Shown here piece after piece: positions 37,801-48,982 of a stretch of DNA of 64,000 nucleotides. Origin of the DNA: Mastigias papua. Lineage: Eukaryota > Cnidaria > Scyphozoa > Rhizostomeae > Mastigiidae. The notes beneath the pieces are model-generated. The model had not been told where the DNA came from. It did no database searches and saw only the letters and a program-made list of their open reading frames with translations. Position 1 is the stretch's first letter, and each line of letters starts with the position of its first letter. The stretch is taken from positions 3,434,501 through 3,498,500 of the forward strand of contig OZ025271.1 of assembly GCA_964019165.1 (NCBI GenBank), read 5' to 3'. A program made the position numbers and the translations under genes.

Positions 37801-40800
37801 ATATTTATAGCAAAAACCCCACCTGGCTTATCAACAAAATTTTGGAAATTCAAAGTAAAAATATCTTTCTTGGTAGACATTCTGTCCGATCTTGTAAGCT
37901 GCTAGGCCTGTCTATGATAGTTTTCACTATGGCTATGACACTTAAGGCCTATTTTCGCTACAGCCAACCTGATGCTACCCTGTACATACGGATTTTCCAA
38001 AAACGTATACCTTCAATATCATTAAATTTTCTCTGGATTGTATACTTTAAATATAAGCATGTAATTCTTCAATACAAAAGAGTTCAATATTTATCTAGGT
38101 AGATCAATTTATGTGTTCGAGATTTATCAATCTATTTATGATGAAGCTTGGATAGAATCTAACGTCAGCTTCGACTTTTTTGCACCTAGTCTGGGAGTGT
38201 TTCCTGTTCATCGCACATTTTTCCTTCTGTTTCTGAAATGTCAAAAGCAAGCCCTTCTCTTCCTCGCTTCATTTCGTATTCATTTCGTTTGAAACTTTTT
38301 GTACCAGGTAAAGTGTACAATTAAAATTCTACTTCAGAAGGTGACAAATGGTCAATTACCCTTTGTCACATTAAAGATAGTGTTCCAGATGTATATTCTC
38401 CGGTAAGCAACGCCTTACTGTCCTGTAGAAGACTTTAACAGGGAAACATGAAGGCTTGTGTTAAGTTTGCGTTATACCCTACTTTGAGTATAACGATTCC
38501 TGTATTTATTCTGGTGCTTTATTATGGAGAACCTTAGAAACGATCCTAATGGTTTACATATGAATAAGCTGTATAATAGTAACCAACCGATTTCAGTCTC
38601 TGAGAGTCATAAGAATTGCAAGTAACCGTTTCGTAAGTTTTGTAAGTGTTCCAATCTTGCAATGCTTGTGTTTCCCTTAACTGGATAGCAGTATTTGAAC
38701 TATGGCTCAATTCACCTCAAGTTCTATACCTCCATTGTACAGTTTCCAAGAGGAGGTAAGATTTAGTAACAAAAAGTACTCTAAAGTCTTAGGAGATCAT
38801 TCTTCTCACTGTCGATAAGTTTTATGTCAGGTAAGACAAATATCGATTTTTACTCGTAAGTACTTTAATCTGGCAATCATTCATACTTTTTTCATGAATT
38901 CTACTCCCTTTTTGGTAAATTTCATATGTAGCACCATATAATATGTATAAACATGAGCCATTATTTTGAATATTACATGTGAAAGAATTTAAGTTATTTC
39001 AAACACACAGGTAAATGTTCGTTCTGCAAAAACGTGATGAAGTTATTCTGCAATATTTTATAAGGGGCAGTTTTGACTATCAAGAGAGTAATTCTATTCT
39101 AAGCTTTTCACAAGTAACAACATGGCTGGAACAAATCAACACATTTCTTCCTTCTCACATGTAAGCATATGTTGATTAGTCTGGATACAACCTCTTCACG
39201 CATAAGTATATCTAAAGTACCCCTTATTGAACTGCAAGTAAATATAGAAGGAGATATTGCCTCATTGCAATGAAATGATGACAGGCATTGGTCCGAGAAG
39301 TCCTAATTGTGGATATCTAGGTAACGAAATATAGATGCTTATGAATTCAATGGAATCATTTGACAAGTTGAGATAATTTTCATTTAAAGAATATCTTGGA
39401 CTCTGGTGTAGAGGTTTCTTTGACAGATTCGTATAATCTTGGCAATGAAGATGAAGATAGAGCCTATATTAAGAATTAAGAATACATCAAAAATCACAAT
39501 CACAGTCAGCGCACAGAAGCAAGCCCTGTTGTTAATTCAACAAACGACATAAGTAGTTATCCTTCCAAAATGAAAATGCTTATGTAAGACAAATATTGTT
39601 GCTTAGGTGACAAATAAACTGATATTAAATAGTATATAGAGCTACTTCCTATAATGCCATGAATCAAAATAATTCTTCGAGGTAAAGCATACAGTAATCT
39701 CTTCAGTATTGCCTGCACCAGATATTGGACTTCCTCTTGAAATTGATTGAGATTCCTGTAAGACCAGAGAAGGTAAAATTCACAAGTAACATACTGTGAC
39801 AAGGAATGTTAATAAGTTGCTATTTAGAAATTCTACTTTGATAACAAACTCATATTTAATATAATAGGACCTGAGTTCCTGCTATCCATTAAAGATAAAT
39901 GCGAGACTTGAGAATAGAAATGTGTGTCACATAGCTTAAACCGGTATTGAGTAATAAAAATGAAGTCTGCTTTTAATTCCAGGGGCGGAGCCAGGATAAA
40001 TCTGACTGTAGCTCGGCAGCATATAAATGGGCATGACCAATTAGATTGGGTGTAGTCAGTTCTCTTAAATGTAATATACATGCAAATATACATAGTGCTA
40101 AGAAATTTATACCATTGTTTGCTGTGCTTGGATGAGAGGCAGGTTTGACAAACTGGTATTTTACTGATTTCGTAAATCAAAATGCTGTATACATTGCATT
40201 CTTTGAATTGGAAAATAGTACACAATCTCTGTTCAGGTACAATTGAAAAAGCAAGAATGCATAGAAATGATGCATTTTAATATTATCAATATTCACTAAA
40301 GCTTTTGTCTTTCTCATATCGCTGAAACAAAAACAACGAAGTCAATAAATAAGTTTAAATATCCTGTGACTGCCATTGTTGTAAAGGATATTGTGTGATC
40401 AACCTAACCAATCACTTCAAGCAACTAAATAATACGATCTCTAAGAAATCTAATGAAAAAATAGTGAAAAAATAACGAATGTGAACCAAATGTCTCAGAA
40501 TTTTCAACCAGATGTCGTTAAAGCAGCTGATACGTCTATCAGCTAAAAATCAGCTGAGCCAGCAGATAAAATAACAGGAAATAAATGATATGGACTTAGG
40601 AAACACCCTTTTGCACTGACTACATATGGGATAGGATGAGATGCATAAAATTCTGGACATCTTGATAACTCAATACTTGTCAAATATTTCAAAAACACTA
40701 CCGAGTTTTCATCACCAACTGGTGCCATAGTGTTAGTGTTATATAAGCAAGTCTCATCGCCAGAAATTCTGGATTTTGGAAAGTAATAAAAAACTGATTT

Positions 40801-41049
40801 CATATCCAAATTAATAACTTGTGCATTAAAAATTCTGAGCCATGTAAGCAAATTGGATTGGCAACAAGATCTTTTCTTGATATTCACTATTAACACTATG
40901 TAGTTAAACCTGATGATACAAATTACACTTGGCATTGCTATTTTCATGTGCTGTTTTCTGGGAAACAAGCACAATTTTACTGACAAGCATTCTTGAGAAT
41001 TTGAGTTTTAGTGTTGTCTATAGTTGATTCTTCATTGAATTAAAGATTT
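34900..41049. other. Long stretch without a recognisable gene
   Basis: I see no domain in any frame. The 147-codon minus-strand frame at 40543-40986 and the one at 39833-40225 have no motif I know. Small items: a CTTCATGG tandem just upstream (34570-34600), a (GAAACT)n-like tandem at 35942-35978, and a fragment resembling the hAT MITE end near 36624. Host introns are possible. Confidence 0.4.
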
Positions 41050-42200
41050 CCCAATATTATCCATTTGAATTAAAGATGTCTGAATGGTCTACGAAGGCAT
41101 AATGTCGATTGTGGAAGAGGCTGAATTGGTTGCCTTGTATATCCAAGTTTTATGTTGCTCACAAAATTTAAAGAATAAAACGAGACGCCGACTCGAACTC
41201 CTTAGATTAAGCGATTCACATCCAAGCTGATTCTACAGTTTCTCCCATGAGGTACCTTTCCACGCACCAGTTATAGCCAGTGCAGCAGAGTACTGTAAGG
41301 ATTCAAGTTTTTCCATACGATAATTCAGTTTGAAACTTTCCCCATATTCGCACTTCGTAGCTGGCATGTGATAGATGAAGTCACCGTACTCTAACTGAGG
41401 TATTACGGATAGCTTGTAAAGGTGGTTGAAGGTATAACGGGGTGAATAATTTGAAAGATATTTGATCATTCCTATTCCTCATCTACAGTCAGAGATAGCT
41501 GTCTTGATATGGTTGTTAAAAGATAATTTTGAATGAAGTATTAGACCTAGATGCTTGTGCTCTTCAGTCTTTTAAATTGGAGTGTCATTGAATAGGATTG
41601 GTGGATGTTCAAGAGGTCTCTTCTTTCTTGAAAATGTTAGTTCGACTGCTTGCTTGGTTGGGTCTGGGTTAAATGACATCTTCCATTTAATTACCCATTG
41701 TTTAATTATGTTCAAATCATGATTCAAATCCATCACGGCGGACACAGGGTCCCAAACAATGGTGGAAAGAGATGTATCATCAACGAGTAGTCTTACGTTG
41801 CAAATTAGACTGTCAGTTAGAACGTTAATATATACTAAAAGAAAAGAGGACCTAATGTGGAGCCTTGGGGAATACCAGCAGAAAGTTTACCCCAGTCAGA
41901 GGATTTACCTTTCAACCCTATAAGTTGTTTCCTGTCTGCAAGGAAATTACGAGTCAACAACAGTAATTGACCAGTAACACCACAGTGTCGCAGTTTGAAT
42001 ATGAGGCCTTTGTACCACACTCTATCAAACGCTTTAGATATATCGAGATGTACGGGTCTTATTTCCAGTGTTGGACTACAATCGAAAGCTTCAGGTCGTA
42101 TGTACTATTGATAGTAAGTGACTAATTGTCGAATCACCGGGGCGAAAGCCTGACTGATCATGATTTAGCAAACCATATTAATTGTTGAATACACAACTTT
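41050..42200 (-). pseudogene. CR1/Jockey-like LINE RT relic
   Basis: Read on the minus strand in shifting frames: NHDQSGFRPGDSTISHL, DISKAFDRVWYKGLIFKL, SAGIPQGSTLGPLFFLVYIN (motif B region), LVDDTSLSTIV (catalytic DD retained), WKMSFNPDPTKQAVELTFSR, KYLSNYSPRYTFNHLYKLS, and a truncated C-terminus after TGAWKGTSWEKL. It is the same family as the plus-strand relic at 14.1-16.1 kb, sharing FNPD.TKQAVE and FSRK. Stops and frameshifts make it non-coding. Its 5' side is near a TTAA MITE. Confidence 0.85.
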
Positions 42201-42214
42201 TCTTCCGAACTTAA

Positions 42215-42579
42215 GGTGGATTTCCATTCAGTTCCTTTTGTCGTGCGCAGGACTTTTCGAGATTGACTCTTGATGATGAGTATTTAAGCTTAAATTAAGG
42301 ATATTTACTTGCTCGGGAACATCTTTGTATCCTACGGCCATCAACAACTGCTCGATGTTAACAAACTGCTTTTGCTAAGACGCAACTTCCTGTTGGTTTT
42401 GAAAGCAAATGGCTGCGGCGCTTTCGATCGATCGCAAAAAGTCCGATGAACTTCTAATCTTGTTTGCGATCGCGCGCCCATCTCAAGCTATCAGCTTCTA
42501 GAAAATACGCATGCCCAGATTAAAATACCATCGCAAAAAGTCTAGCGCGCGACAAAAAGCTTTAAATCGAAATCCACCT
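42215..42579. mobile_element. MITE with TTAA target site (Kolobok- or piggyBac-like)
   Basis: The termini are GGTGGATTTCCATT and its near complement AATCGAAATCCACC. TTAA lies directly outside both ends (42211-42214 and 42580-42583). The interior is GC-richer than the surroundings, with repeated CGATCGCAAAAAGTC-like and GCGCGCG segments also arranged in inverse. There is no ORF. TTAA duplication is used by Kolobok and piggyBac elements, and I cannot choose between them. Confidence 0.75.
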
Positions 42580-42583
42580 TTAA

Positions 42584-43345
42584 GTGAAGTGTTTATATAT
42601 AAATCACTGATGATGGTACGTCCTAAACAATCACGCTGAGGGCTAATTGTTGCGTAAAAGCAACTCATGAGGCATACGTTATCAGGCCAATTTGATCTGA
42701 AAGCATTATTTGATGGTAATGTTAGTGAACTGACGTAAATAAATCAAAATATAATCAAATAGACAGGATATTATATAAGACCTTTATTTGAAAAGAAATT
42801 GCGTTGCTTTATGGAAATGCCTGGCTTGTCATACAGCAGAAATGTGTTGGAGTACCTGACAATGTTTAAGATCAGCAGTTGCCTCCATTCTTCTATTACA
42901 CGTAAATCTTCGTTCCAGGCGAAACAGCCATTTCTATATTTAAAGGAATGTATACAATCCCTTTTAAAAAGTGCAAACCGTGATAATTTCATTCATAGGC
43001 ACATTTTCATCATAAAGAAGTGTCCCTATATAGTAAAAAGTATAAACTTACATGCAATTAAAATAATATGCTAATATTTGCTACTTTCTTCATTCATAAT
43101 ATTTCTTTAGTTACGTAATAAATTTTGATCTGAGATTACTGGAGTGCCCTCCTCGTGTTTAGTTGCATATCCTGATGCATTGTCTCTACACAGCAACTGA
43201 GCAATCAAACAAATTTTTCATATTTATTTATAATTCCACCTAAAATTTTAGTTGCTAGAGAGGGAATAGATAGGAAGATACTCGACAGATCACGTATGTC
43301 TTTAAACCCACTGCGCTACTTGCAAATGAAATAAATATAATGTGT
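42584..43345. other. No recognisable gene
   Basis: Overlapping short frames on both strands at 42771-43074 have no motif. Confidence 0.45.
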
Positions 43346-43387
43346 TTATATATATGTTACTATATACATTTATATATAAATATATAT

Positions 43388-43478
<91 letters not shown>

Positions 43479-43524
43479 CACACATATATATATGTTTATA
43501 TATATGTTAATATATATCTATATA

Positions 43525-43617
<93 letters not shown>
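43346..43617. repeat. Imperfect (TA)n array at the family A PLE 3' end
   Basis: TA-rich DNA with interruptions (TATACATT, TATGTTTA, CACACA) in the outer half and pure TA next to the element. The interruptions suggest an older array than the others. Confidence 0.95.
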
Positions 43618-43619
<2 letters not shown>

Positions 43620-43684
43620 TCCAAAATTTCTCAATACAATAAAATGCGAGATTAGACGCAAAAAAACGACAATTCTTTTAAGTT

Positions 43685-43728
43685 TGCAAAACATGTTTCG
43701 GATTCATCTTAATCCATCGTCAGTTGCT
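43685..43728 (-). ncRNA. Hammerhead ribozyme motif, family A PLE (minus copy)
   Basis: This is identical in layout to the motif at 47221-47264 in the inverted partner: AGCAA, CTGACGA, a GGATT/AATCC stem II, GAA, palindromic ACATGT, T, TTGC. It lies about 105 bp after the stop codon of the minus-strand PLE ORF. Confidence 0.8.
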
Positions 43729-43833
43729 GAAAGTAACTAAGCTGTATTAATCGAACTTACTTATAATCGTTAAATCAATCGAAGGTATAACAAAGAATAT
43801 TCGAAAAAAGAAGAACGAAAGTGGTATTCTAAA

Positions 43834-46092
43834 TTAAAATGTTAGGGAGAAATTATAATGCTGGACCTGCTTGTTTAAATCGGGCCCCTCCCATAAAATA
43901 TGTAAAGCTTCCTTAACCTTTAGTTGGTGGTATGATTTAGCTCTATCGATAATCTTAAAACAACTATCGTTACAAGAATTACTACAAGTTTTGGAGCTTT
44001 TAAGATGTTTAAATATATGTGAATTTTTATCTGTAAAAAGATGCTCACGAATTCTAGTGGATATGTGTCGGCACGTTTCACCAACATATACGGAATTACA
44101 TCCCGCACAATTAAACTTATAGACAACACAAGATCGGAGCGATCTGGGCACAGAATCTTTAACTTTCATTATGTTTTTGATCTTAAAGGAAGAAAATGCT
44201 AACTTAATTCTGAGATTACTACAATACTTTTTGATTAACGTACGAACTTTACGCTGGGCAAGATTGGAGAAAGGAAGAAATGGTAACTTAAAATAAAGGG
44301 TATCGTTATTATCAGATGGTGCGTGATTGCCATTGTTATCAAGATATGCTTTAACGACCTTATTTATAAGATAATCTGGAAATTGATTCCTTTTAAATAT
44401 GTGTGTGAGCTTTTTGATATCGTTGTTAAAAGAGAGAAGAGAATTATTTATTTTGTAAGCTCTATCCACTAAAGTGCGGATAAGTCCTACTTTGTATGAG
44501 AAAGAAGTATAGCTGAAAAAATTAGTGAGCAATCCAGTAAAGGTCTTTTTATGATAGGTAGAAGTCTTGAGACAAGAGGGGTCATTATTATCAATGCAAA
44601 CATCAAGGAAAGCCAAGATTTTGTTGGTTTCTTTCTCCATGGTGAATTTAATGTTGGGATGTTGTGAGTTGAGAAAGTCAAAAAACAATTTAGCTTCATT
44701 CTCACTGTTGAAAACGCAAAATGTATCATCGACATAACGTCGATAGAAAAGAACAGAAGGACCTTGATAGTTTTTAAGCCATAGATTTTCATAATGTCCT
44801 AGGAAAAGATTAGCCAAGACAGGCGCAAGAGGAGAACCCATAGCAACTCCATAAATTTGGTCAAAAACCTTACCATCAAACCGAAAATGAGTTTCAGCAG
44901 TAGAAATTGAAAACAATTTAGAAAGTTCAACCTTGGAAAGTTTAAGTGTACTGTTTCCCTCGGTAATATAAGAAATAGCAAGATCAATCGATTCTTTAAG
45001 AGGAATGTTAGTAAATAAGCTAGCAACATCAAAAGACACCATAAATTTGTTAGAAAGATCAATAGTGTTAAGTTCCTGGATAAAGGAAAAACTGTCAGAA
45101 ATAGAATAAGTGGTAGGTAAATAAGGTTGAAGAAGATTGCAAAGATATTTAGCTAAACGATAATTATATGTGTTTATGGAAGATACGATGGGTCGAAACG
45201 GTGGCATTTCATTAGAGGATTTAACCTTGTGCATTTTAGGAAGACCGTAAATAAGCGCTGGTTGCGAACCTGATGGGTAAATAGAATTATATGCATCTTT
45301 ATCAATTTTGCCTTTCTTTTTAAGATCCCGGAGAAATCGTTGTAATTTGCCTTCTCTATTTATAGTAGGGTCATTGTTAAGTTCTTTAAATTTATTCTTA
45401 TCATTTATTATGTCATTAATGCCCTTAACGTAATCTATCTTATTTAGTATAACAACTCCATTCCCTTTATCTGGTTTAAGAATAATGATGTCCTTATTTT
45501 TATGAAGGTTTTTTAAAATTTTATGAGTTTTGATATCTTTATTAGATGGCTGAAATGAATTAACATACAACTGTGCAGCATGAGATAGTTCAGATTTTAA
45601 TTTACTGTCATTACTTTTATCATTTAAATGGCTTTTCATGGATTGATATATGGATTCAAAAGAGGCATATATATCTGTTTTGTTGATATAAGGAGGAAAT
45701 ATGGAATGCGTTAAACCAAATTTAAGTGCGTCCTTTTCATCCTCAGTTATTATATGAGAAGAGATGTTATTAATAGTTTCTGAAGAGTCAAATGGCAAGA
45801 CACAATTCTTCGTCAAAGCTTTAAGTTTCTTTTGATGGTTTCTGAGAATGCTGTGAGCTTCTTGATCGATGTTTCTATGTAATGCTCTGTAGAGAATGTA
45901 ATATTCAATACCAGACAAAACTTTCTTAATCTGGTTCTCTAACTTGTCTTTCTCGTATTGCAGCTTTCTCTTCTCTTTAGATCTTTTATTAATAGAACTT
46001 TTTAACAGCCTTTTCCTTATTGCAAAAACATCATACTTGTTAACGTTCGGTAATGGAAAACAAACAAACCTTGGAAATACATTGAACCTTAA
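43834..46092 (-). CDS. PLE reverse transcriptase with C-terminal GIY-YIG endonuclease (family A)
   Basis: An open frame of about 752 codons ends at TAA 43834-43836. RT motifs in order: LKPDKGNGVVILN, YGLPKMHK, PFRPIVSS, FDVASLFTNIPL (catalytic Asp, about 45030-45000), GVAMGSPLAPVLANLFLG, YRRYVDDTFCVF (catalytic DD at 44721-44740) and FLDVCI. A Cys-containing linker leads to the GIY-YIG domain VVYKFNCAGCNSVYVGETC, with RIREH supplying the conserved Arg, and the frame ends in a short Glu-containing tail. The enzyme would nick DNA and copy its own RNA by target-primed reverse transcription. No ATG is in frame before the junction; the frame runs into it, so the native start is lost. A start at 45918 would need a TTG codon. 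All catalytic residues I can identify are intact. Confidence 0.9.
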   Translation of the reverse strand, partial: LRFNVFPRFVCFPLPNVNKYDVFAIRKRLLKSSINKRSKEKRKLQYEKDKLENQIKKVLSGIEYYILYRALHRNIDQEAHSILRNHQKKLKALTKNCVLPFDSSETINNISSHIITEDEKDALKFGLTHSIFPPYINKTDIYASFESIYQSMKSHLNDKSNDSKLKSELSHAAQLYVNSFQPSNKDIKTHKILKNLHKNKDIIILKPDKGNGVVILNKIDYVKGINDIINDKNKFKELNNDPTINREGKLQRFLRDLKKKGKIDKDAYNSIYPSGSQPALIYGLPKMHKVKSSNEMPPFRPIVSSINTYNYRLAKYLCNLLQPYLPTTYSISDSFSFIQELNTIDLSNKFMVSFDVASLFTNIPLKESIDLAISYITEGNSTLKLSKVELSKLFSISTAETHFRFDGKVFDQIYGVAMGSPLAPVLANLFLGHYENLWLKNYQGPSVLFYRRYVDDTFCVFNSENEAKLFFDFLNSQHPNIKFTMEKETNKILAFLDVCIDNNDPSCLKTSTYHKKTFTGLLTNFFSYTSFSYKVGLIRTLVDRAYKINNSLLSFNNDIKKLTHIFKRNQFPDYLINKVVKAYLDNNGNHAPSDNNDTLYFKLPFLPFSNLAQRKVRTLIKKYCSNLRIKLAFSSFKIKNIMKVKDSVPRSLRSCVVYKFNCAGCNSVYVGETCRHISTRIREHLFTDKNSHIFKHLKSSKTCSNSCNDSCFKIIDRAKSYHQLKVKEALHILWEGPDLNKQVQHYNFSLTF

Positions 46093-47115
46093 ATTTATGG
46101 AGTTGCTATGGGTTCTCCTCTTGCGCCTGTCTTGGCTAATCTTTTCCTAGGACATTATGAAAATCTATGGCTTAAAAACTATCAAGGTCCTTCTGTTCTT
46201 TTCTATCGACGTTATGTCGATGATACATTTTGCGTTTTCAACAGTGAGAATGAAGCTAAATTGTTTTTTGACTTTCTCAACTCACAACATCCCAACATTA
46301 AATTCACCATGGAGAAAGAAACCAACAAAATCTTGGCTTTCCTTGATGTTTGCATTGATAATAATGACCCCTCTTGTCTCAAGACTTCTACCTATCATAA
46401 AAAGACCTTTACTGGATTGCTCACTAATTTTTTCAGCTATACTTCTTTCTCATACAAAGTAGGACTTATCCGCACTTTAGTGGATAGAGCTTACAAAATA
46501 AATAATTCTCTTCTCTCTTTTAACAACGATATCAAAAAGCTCACACACATATTTAAAAGGAATCAATTTCCAGATTATCTTATAAATAAGGTCGTTAAAG
46601 CATATCTTGATAACAATGGCAATCACGCACCATCTGATAATAACGATACCCTTTATTTTAAGTTACCATTTCTTCCTTTCTCCAATCTTGCCCAGCGTAA
46701 AGTTCGTACGTTAATCAAAAAGTATTGTAGTAATCTCAGAATTAAGTTAGCATTTTCTTCCTTTAAGATCAAAAACATAATGAAAGTTAAAGATTCTGTG
46801 CCCAGATCGCTCCGATCTTGTGTTGTCTATAAGTTTAATTGTGCGGGATGTAATTCCGTATATGTTGGTGAAACGTGCCGACACATATCCACTAGAATTC
46901 GTGAGCATCTTTTTACAGATAAAAATTCACATATATTTAAACATCTTAAAAGCTCCAAAACTTGTAGTAATTCTTGTAACGATAGTTGTTTTAAGATTAT
47001 CGATAGAGCTAAATCATACCACCAACTAAAGGTTAAGGAAGCTTTACATATTTTATGGGAGGGGCCCGATTTAAACAAGCAGGTCCAGCATTATAATTTC
47101 TCCCTAACATTTTAA
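46093..47115 (+). pseudogene. PLE family A, 5'-truncated inverted copy
   Basis: The frame opens at the head-to-head junction within GVAMGSPLAPVLANLFLG (RT motif B) and runs to TAA at 47113-47115. It retains YVDDTFCVF, the post-RT region and the full GIY-YIG domain, with a translation identical to the minus-strand copy. RT motifs before B are absent, so no active RT can be made. A start at 46108 would give 335 residues: partial RT, linker and nuclease. Confidence 0.9.
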
Positions 47116-47303
47116 TTTAGAATACCACTTTCGTTCTTCTTTTTTCGAATATTCTTTGTTATACCTTCGATTGATTTAACGATTATAAGTAAGTTCGATT
47201 AATACAGCTTAGTTACTTTCAGCAACTGACGATGGATTAAGATGAATCCGAAACATGTTTTGCAAACTTAAAAGAATTGTCGTTTTTTTGCGTCTAATCT
47301 CGC
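47116..47303 (+). mobile_element. 3' UTR and tail of the family A inverted copy
   Basis: This mirrors the minus-strand copy base for base as far as GCGTCTAATCTCGCA, where (TA)n starts. It contains the hammerhead motif at 47221-47264. The minus copy continues ~25 bp further before its TA array, so the two 3' ends differ slightly in length. Confidence 0.85.
47221..47264 (+). ncRNA. Hammerhead ribozyme motif, family A PLE (plus copy)
   Basis: Stem I is AGCAA (47221-47225) with TTGC (47260-47263), 4 bp. The core is CTGACGA (47226-47232). Stem II is GGATT/AATCC with an AAGATG loop. GAA (47250-47252) is followed by palindromic ACATGT (47253-47258) as stem III, with T47259 at the cleavage position. 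A 6-nt self-complementary stem III suggests a double hammerhead formed by two RNA units. Confidence 0.8.
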
Positions 47304-47355
47304 ATATATATATATATATATATATATATAAATGTATATATAAACATATATATAA

Positions 47356-47393
<38 letters not shown>
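47304..47393. repeat. (TA)n array between PLE families A and B
   Basis: TA repeat with TATAAATG and TATAAACA interruptions. It is shared by the 3' ends of two PLEs of different families pointing at each other. Confidence 0.95.
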
Positions 47394-47395
<2 letters not shown>

Positions 47396-47488
47396 AATAG
47401 AAGGTGTTGTCTTCACCAGCATATAGTGCTCTATGTACAAAGTACAGAGCGTTGATAGCAGAAATATAGAAAAGGAAAAGACCAATTC

Positions 47489-47530
47489 TCTGTTACTCTG
47501 AGTTTCGTGCCTAAGCACTCATCAGACAGA
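47489..47530 (-). ncRNA. Hammerhead ribozyme motif, family B PLE (minus copy)
   Basis: Same motif as at 51204-51245, on the minus strand: TCTGT, CTGATGA, GTGC-TTAG-GCAC, GAA, ACT-CAG-AGT, A, ACAGA. Transcription here reads from the hammerhead into the 5' region of a following unit. Confidence 0.85.
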
Positions 47531-47627
47531 CTATAACTGAATAACATTCCAAATACGCAGATTCGATTAATTAATAAGATTCTAAAACAAGGTTGATTAA
47601 GCGAATTGCTATCAAGGGATATATCTA

Positions 47628-48830
47628 TTACGTATTATTGTTGATTAAATAATATTTGTTTTCATGTCTGCACTTGGAGATTAGTTCGGAGCGTTTGTTT
47701 AGGGTATTATTACTGTTGCTTTTGATTATGTGTAGCTTTTCTGATGCACAAAGGTCACATCTTCTTGAAATGTTGCTATATGGTTGAGCTGCGGTGATAA
47801 TAGACCATTGAATTTGGTATTCTGTATTGTTGTCCTTAAGTTGCCAGATGTATTTGGAGAGTTCCGTGCTGTTGGAGTATTTGTTGTTCTTAAATGACAG
47901 TTTATGTTGGGTGAAACGTTGTTTGAATGTCCCTTCAGTCGCGCCTATGTAATTTTTCCCGGTTGCGTCCTCGTTTGTGGTCACTTTGGCATTGTAGACA
48001 ATGTTAGTGGTGAGGCAGTTATTGTTTAAAGGGCAGTCTTCTTTTATACGGCAGTTGCATGATTTTGATGTGGTGATGGGCGGTTTGGTGTTGAGGATTT
48101 TCTTGTTGTGCTTGCTAATGATGGAGGCCATGTTTTCTGTACAGCTGTAACTAATTTTCAGGTTATTTTTGTTAAAGATGCTGTGAAATCTATGGGTTTT
48201 AGGAAAATGCTTGTTTATTAGCTTGCGGAATATATAGCCGATGTTAGTGCGTATGTTCTTGTTATATGGAGGGTTGTACCAAATGATGTTCCGTTGCCTA
48301 TTTTTCCTTCTACTTGCGGCTGGGTCATGGTTGCTGTAGGTAAGGGGCTGATTGAATCCGCAGGATTTTAGGGCGTCTTCATAGGTTGGTTTTATTTTGC
48401 TGAATTCTGTTTCATTGCAGGATAAGCTGGAGATTCGGTGGCTAATGTTTTTTGGAAGTTGTTTGATGATACTGGGTGGATGGTTGGACTTTGTATTGAT
48501 GTATAGTGGCTGGTCATTGGGTTTTCTGTAAGGGTAGTATGTTCCGCTGTTGAGGTTGAATGTAACGTCCAGGTAGTTGACTACTTTCATGTTTGTCTGT
48601 ATTGTGATGTTTAGTCCGTGGTTTCTGAAATGTCTTGTTATGTCTTTCTTTATTCGTTCTGCTGCTGGGCCTGAAATGTTCTTAAAAATAGCCAATCCGT
48701 CATCTCTGTAGAGTCCGATATTGTCTTTTCCGTATTTTGCGCATAGACCGTGGAGGATGTAGAGGCCAACTAGTTCACAGATTTCTGCCCCGTCAAAACT
48801 TCCCATGGTAACATCGAATGTGTTGTTGCC
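47628..48830 (-). pseudogene. PLE protein C-terminal part (family B, inverted copy)
   Basis: The frame opens at the junction with [20 protein letters not shown] (RT motif B) and includes [10 protein letters not shown] (catalytic DD), the post-RT region, the CNCRIKEDC...C linker and the [15 protein letters not shown] nuclease, ending at a TAA. The 392 residues from the internal Met match the plus-strand copy exactly. It lacks RT motifs upstream of B, including the motif A Asp, so it is inactive as an RT. Confidence 0.9.
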
Positions 48831-48982
48831 TTTGAAAATTGGAAATTTCCTTTTCTATATTTCTGCTATCAACGCTCTGTACTTTGTACATAGAGCACTA
48901 TATGCTGGTGAAGACAACACCTTCTATTTGATATACGCTCCTGTATTGTTGAGCACTGTTTGTCATTTACCAACACACCAAG

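Larger units (their letters stand above)
43618..46092 (-). mobile_element. Penelope-like element family A, long copy
   Basis: The minus strand holds an almost complete PLE ORF, a ~105-bp 3' UTR, a hammerhead motif and a short tail ending in (TA)n. At its 5' end (46092) it is joined directly to a 5'-truncated inverted copy with no spacer. The translations of the shared ~340 codons are identical, so both copies are young and probably arose together. Confidence 0.9.
47394..48833 (-). mobile_element. Penelope-like element family B, 5'-truncated inverted copy
   Basis: On the minus strand this has the C-terminal 400 codons, 3' UTR, hammerhead motif, and then ~95 bp that repeat the first part of the plus copy (48848-48930) before (TA)n. 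It is therefore an element end followed by the start of the next tandem unit, the pseudo-LTR arrangement typical of PLEs. Confidence 0.9.

Noticed and set aside
40543..40986. 147-codon minus-strand frame as a host gene
   Set aside because: No domain, no clear start context and no similarity to known families by eye; length is possible by chance in 64 kb.
46108..47115. Independent gene for a 335-residue endonuclease
   Set aside because: Its sequence equals the C-terminal part of the neighbouring PLE protein and it starts at the inversion junction, so it is a truncated copy.
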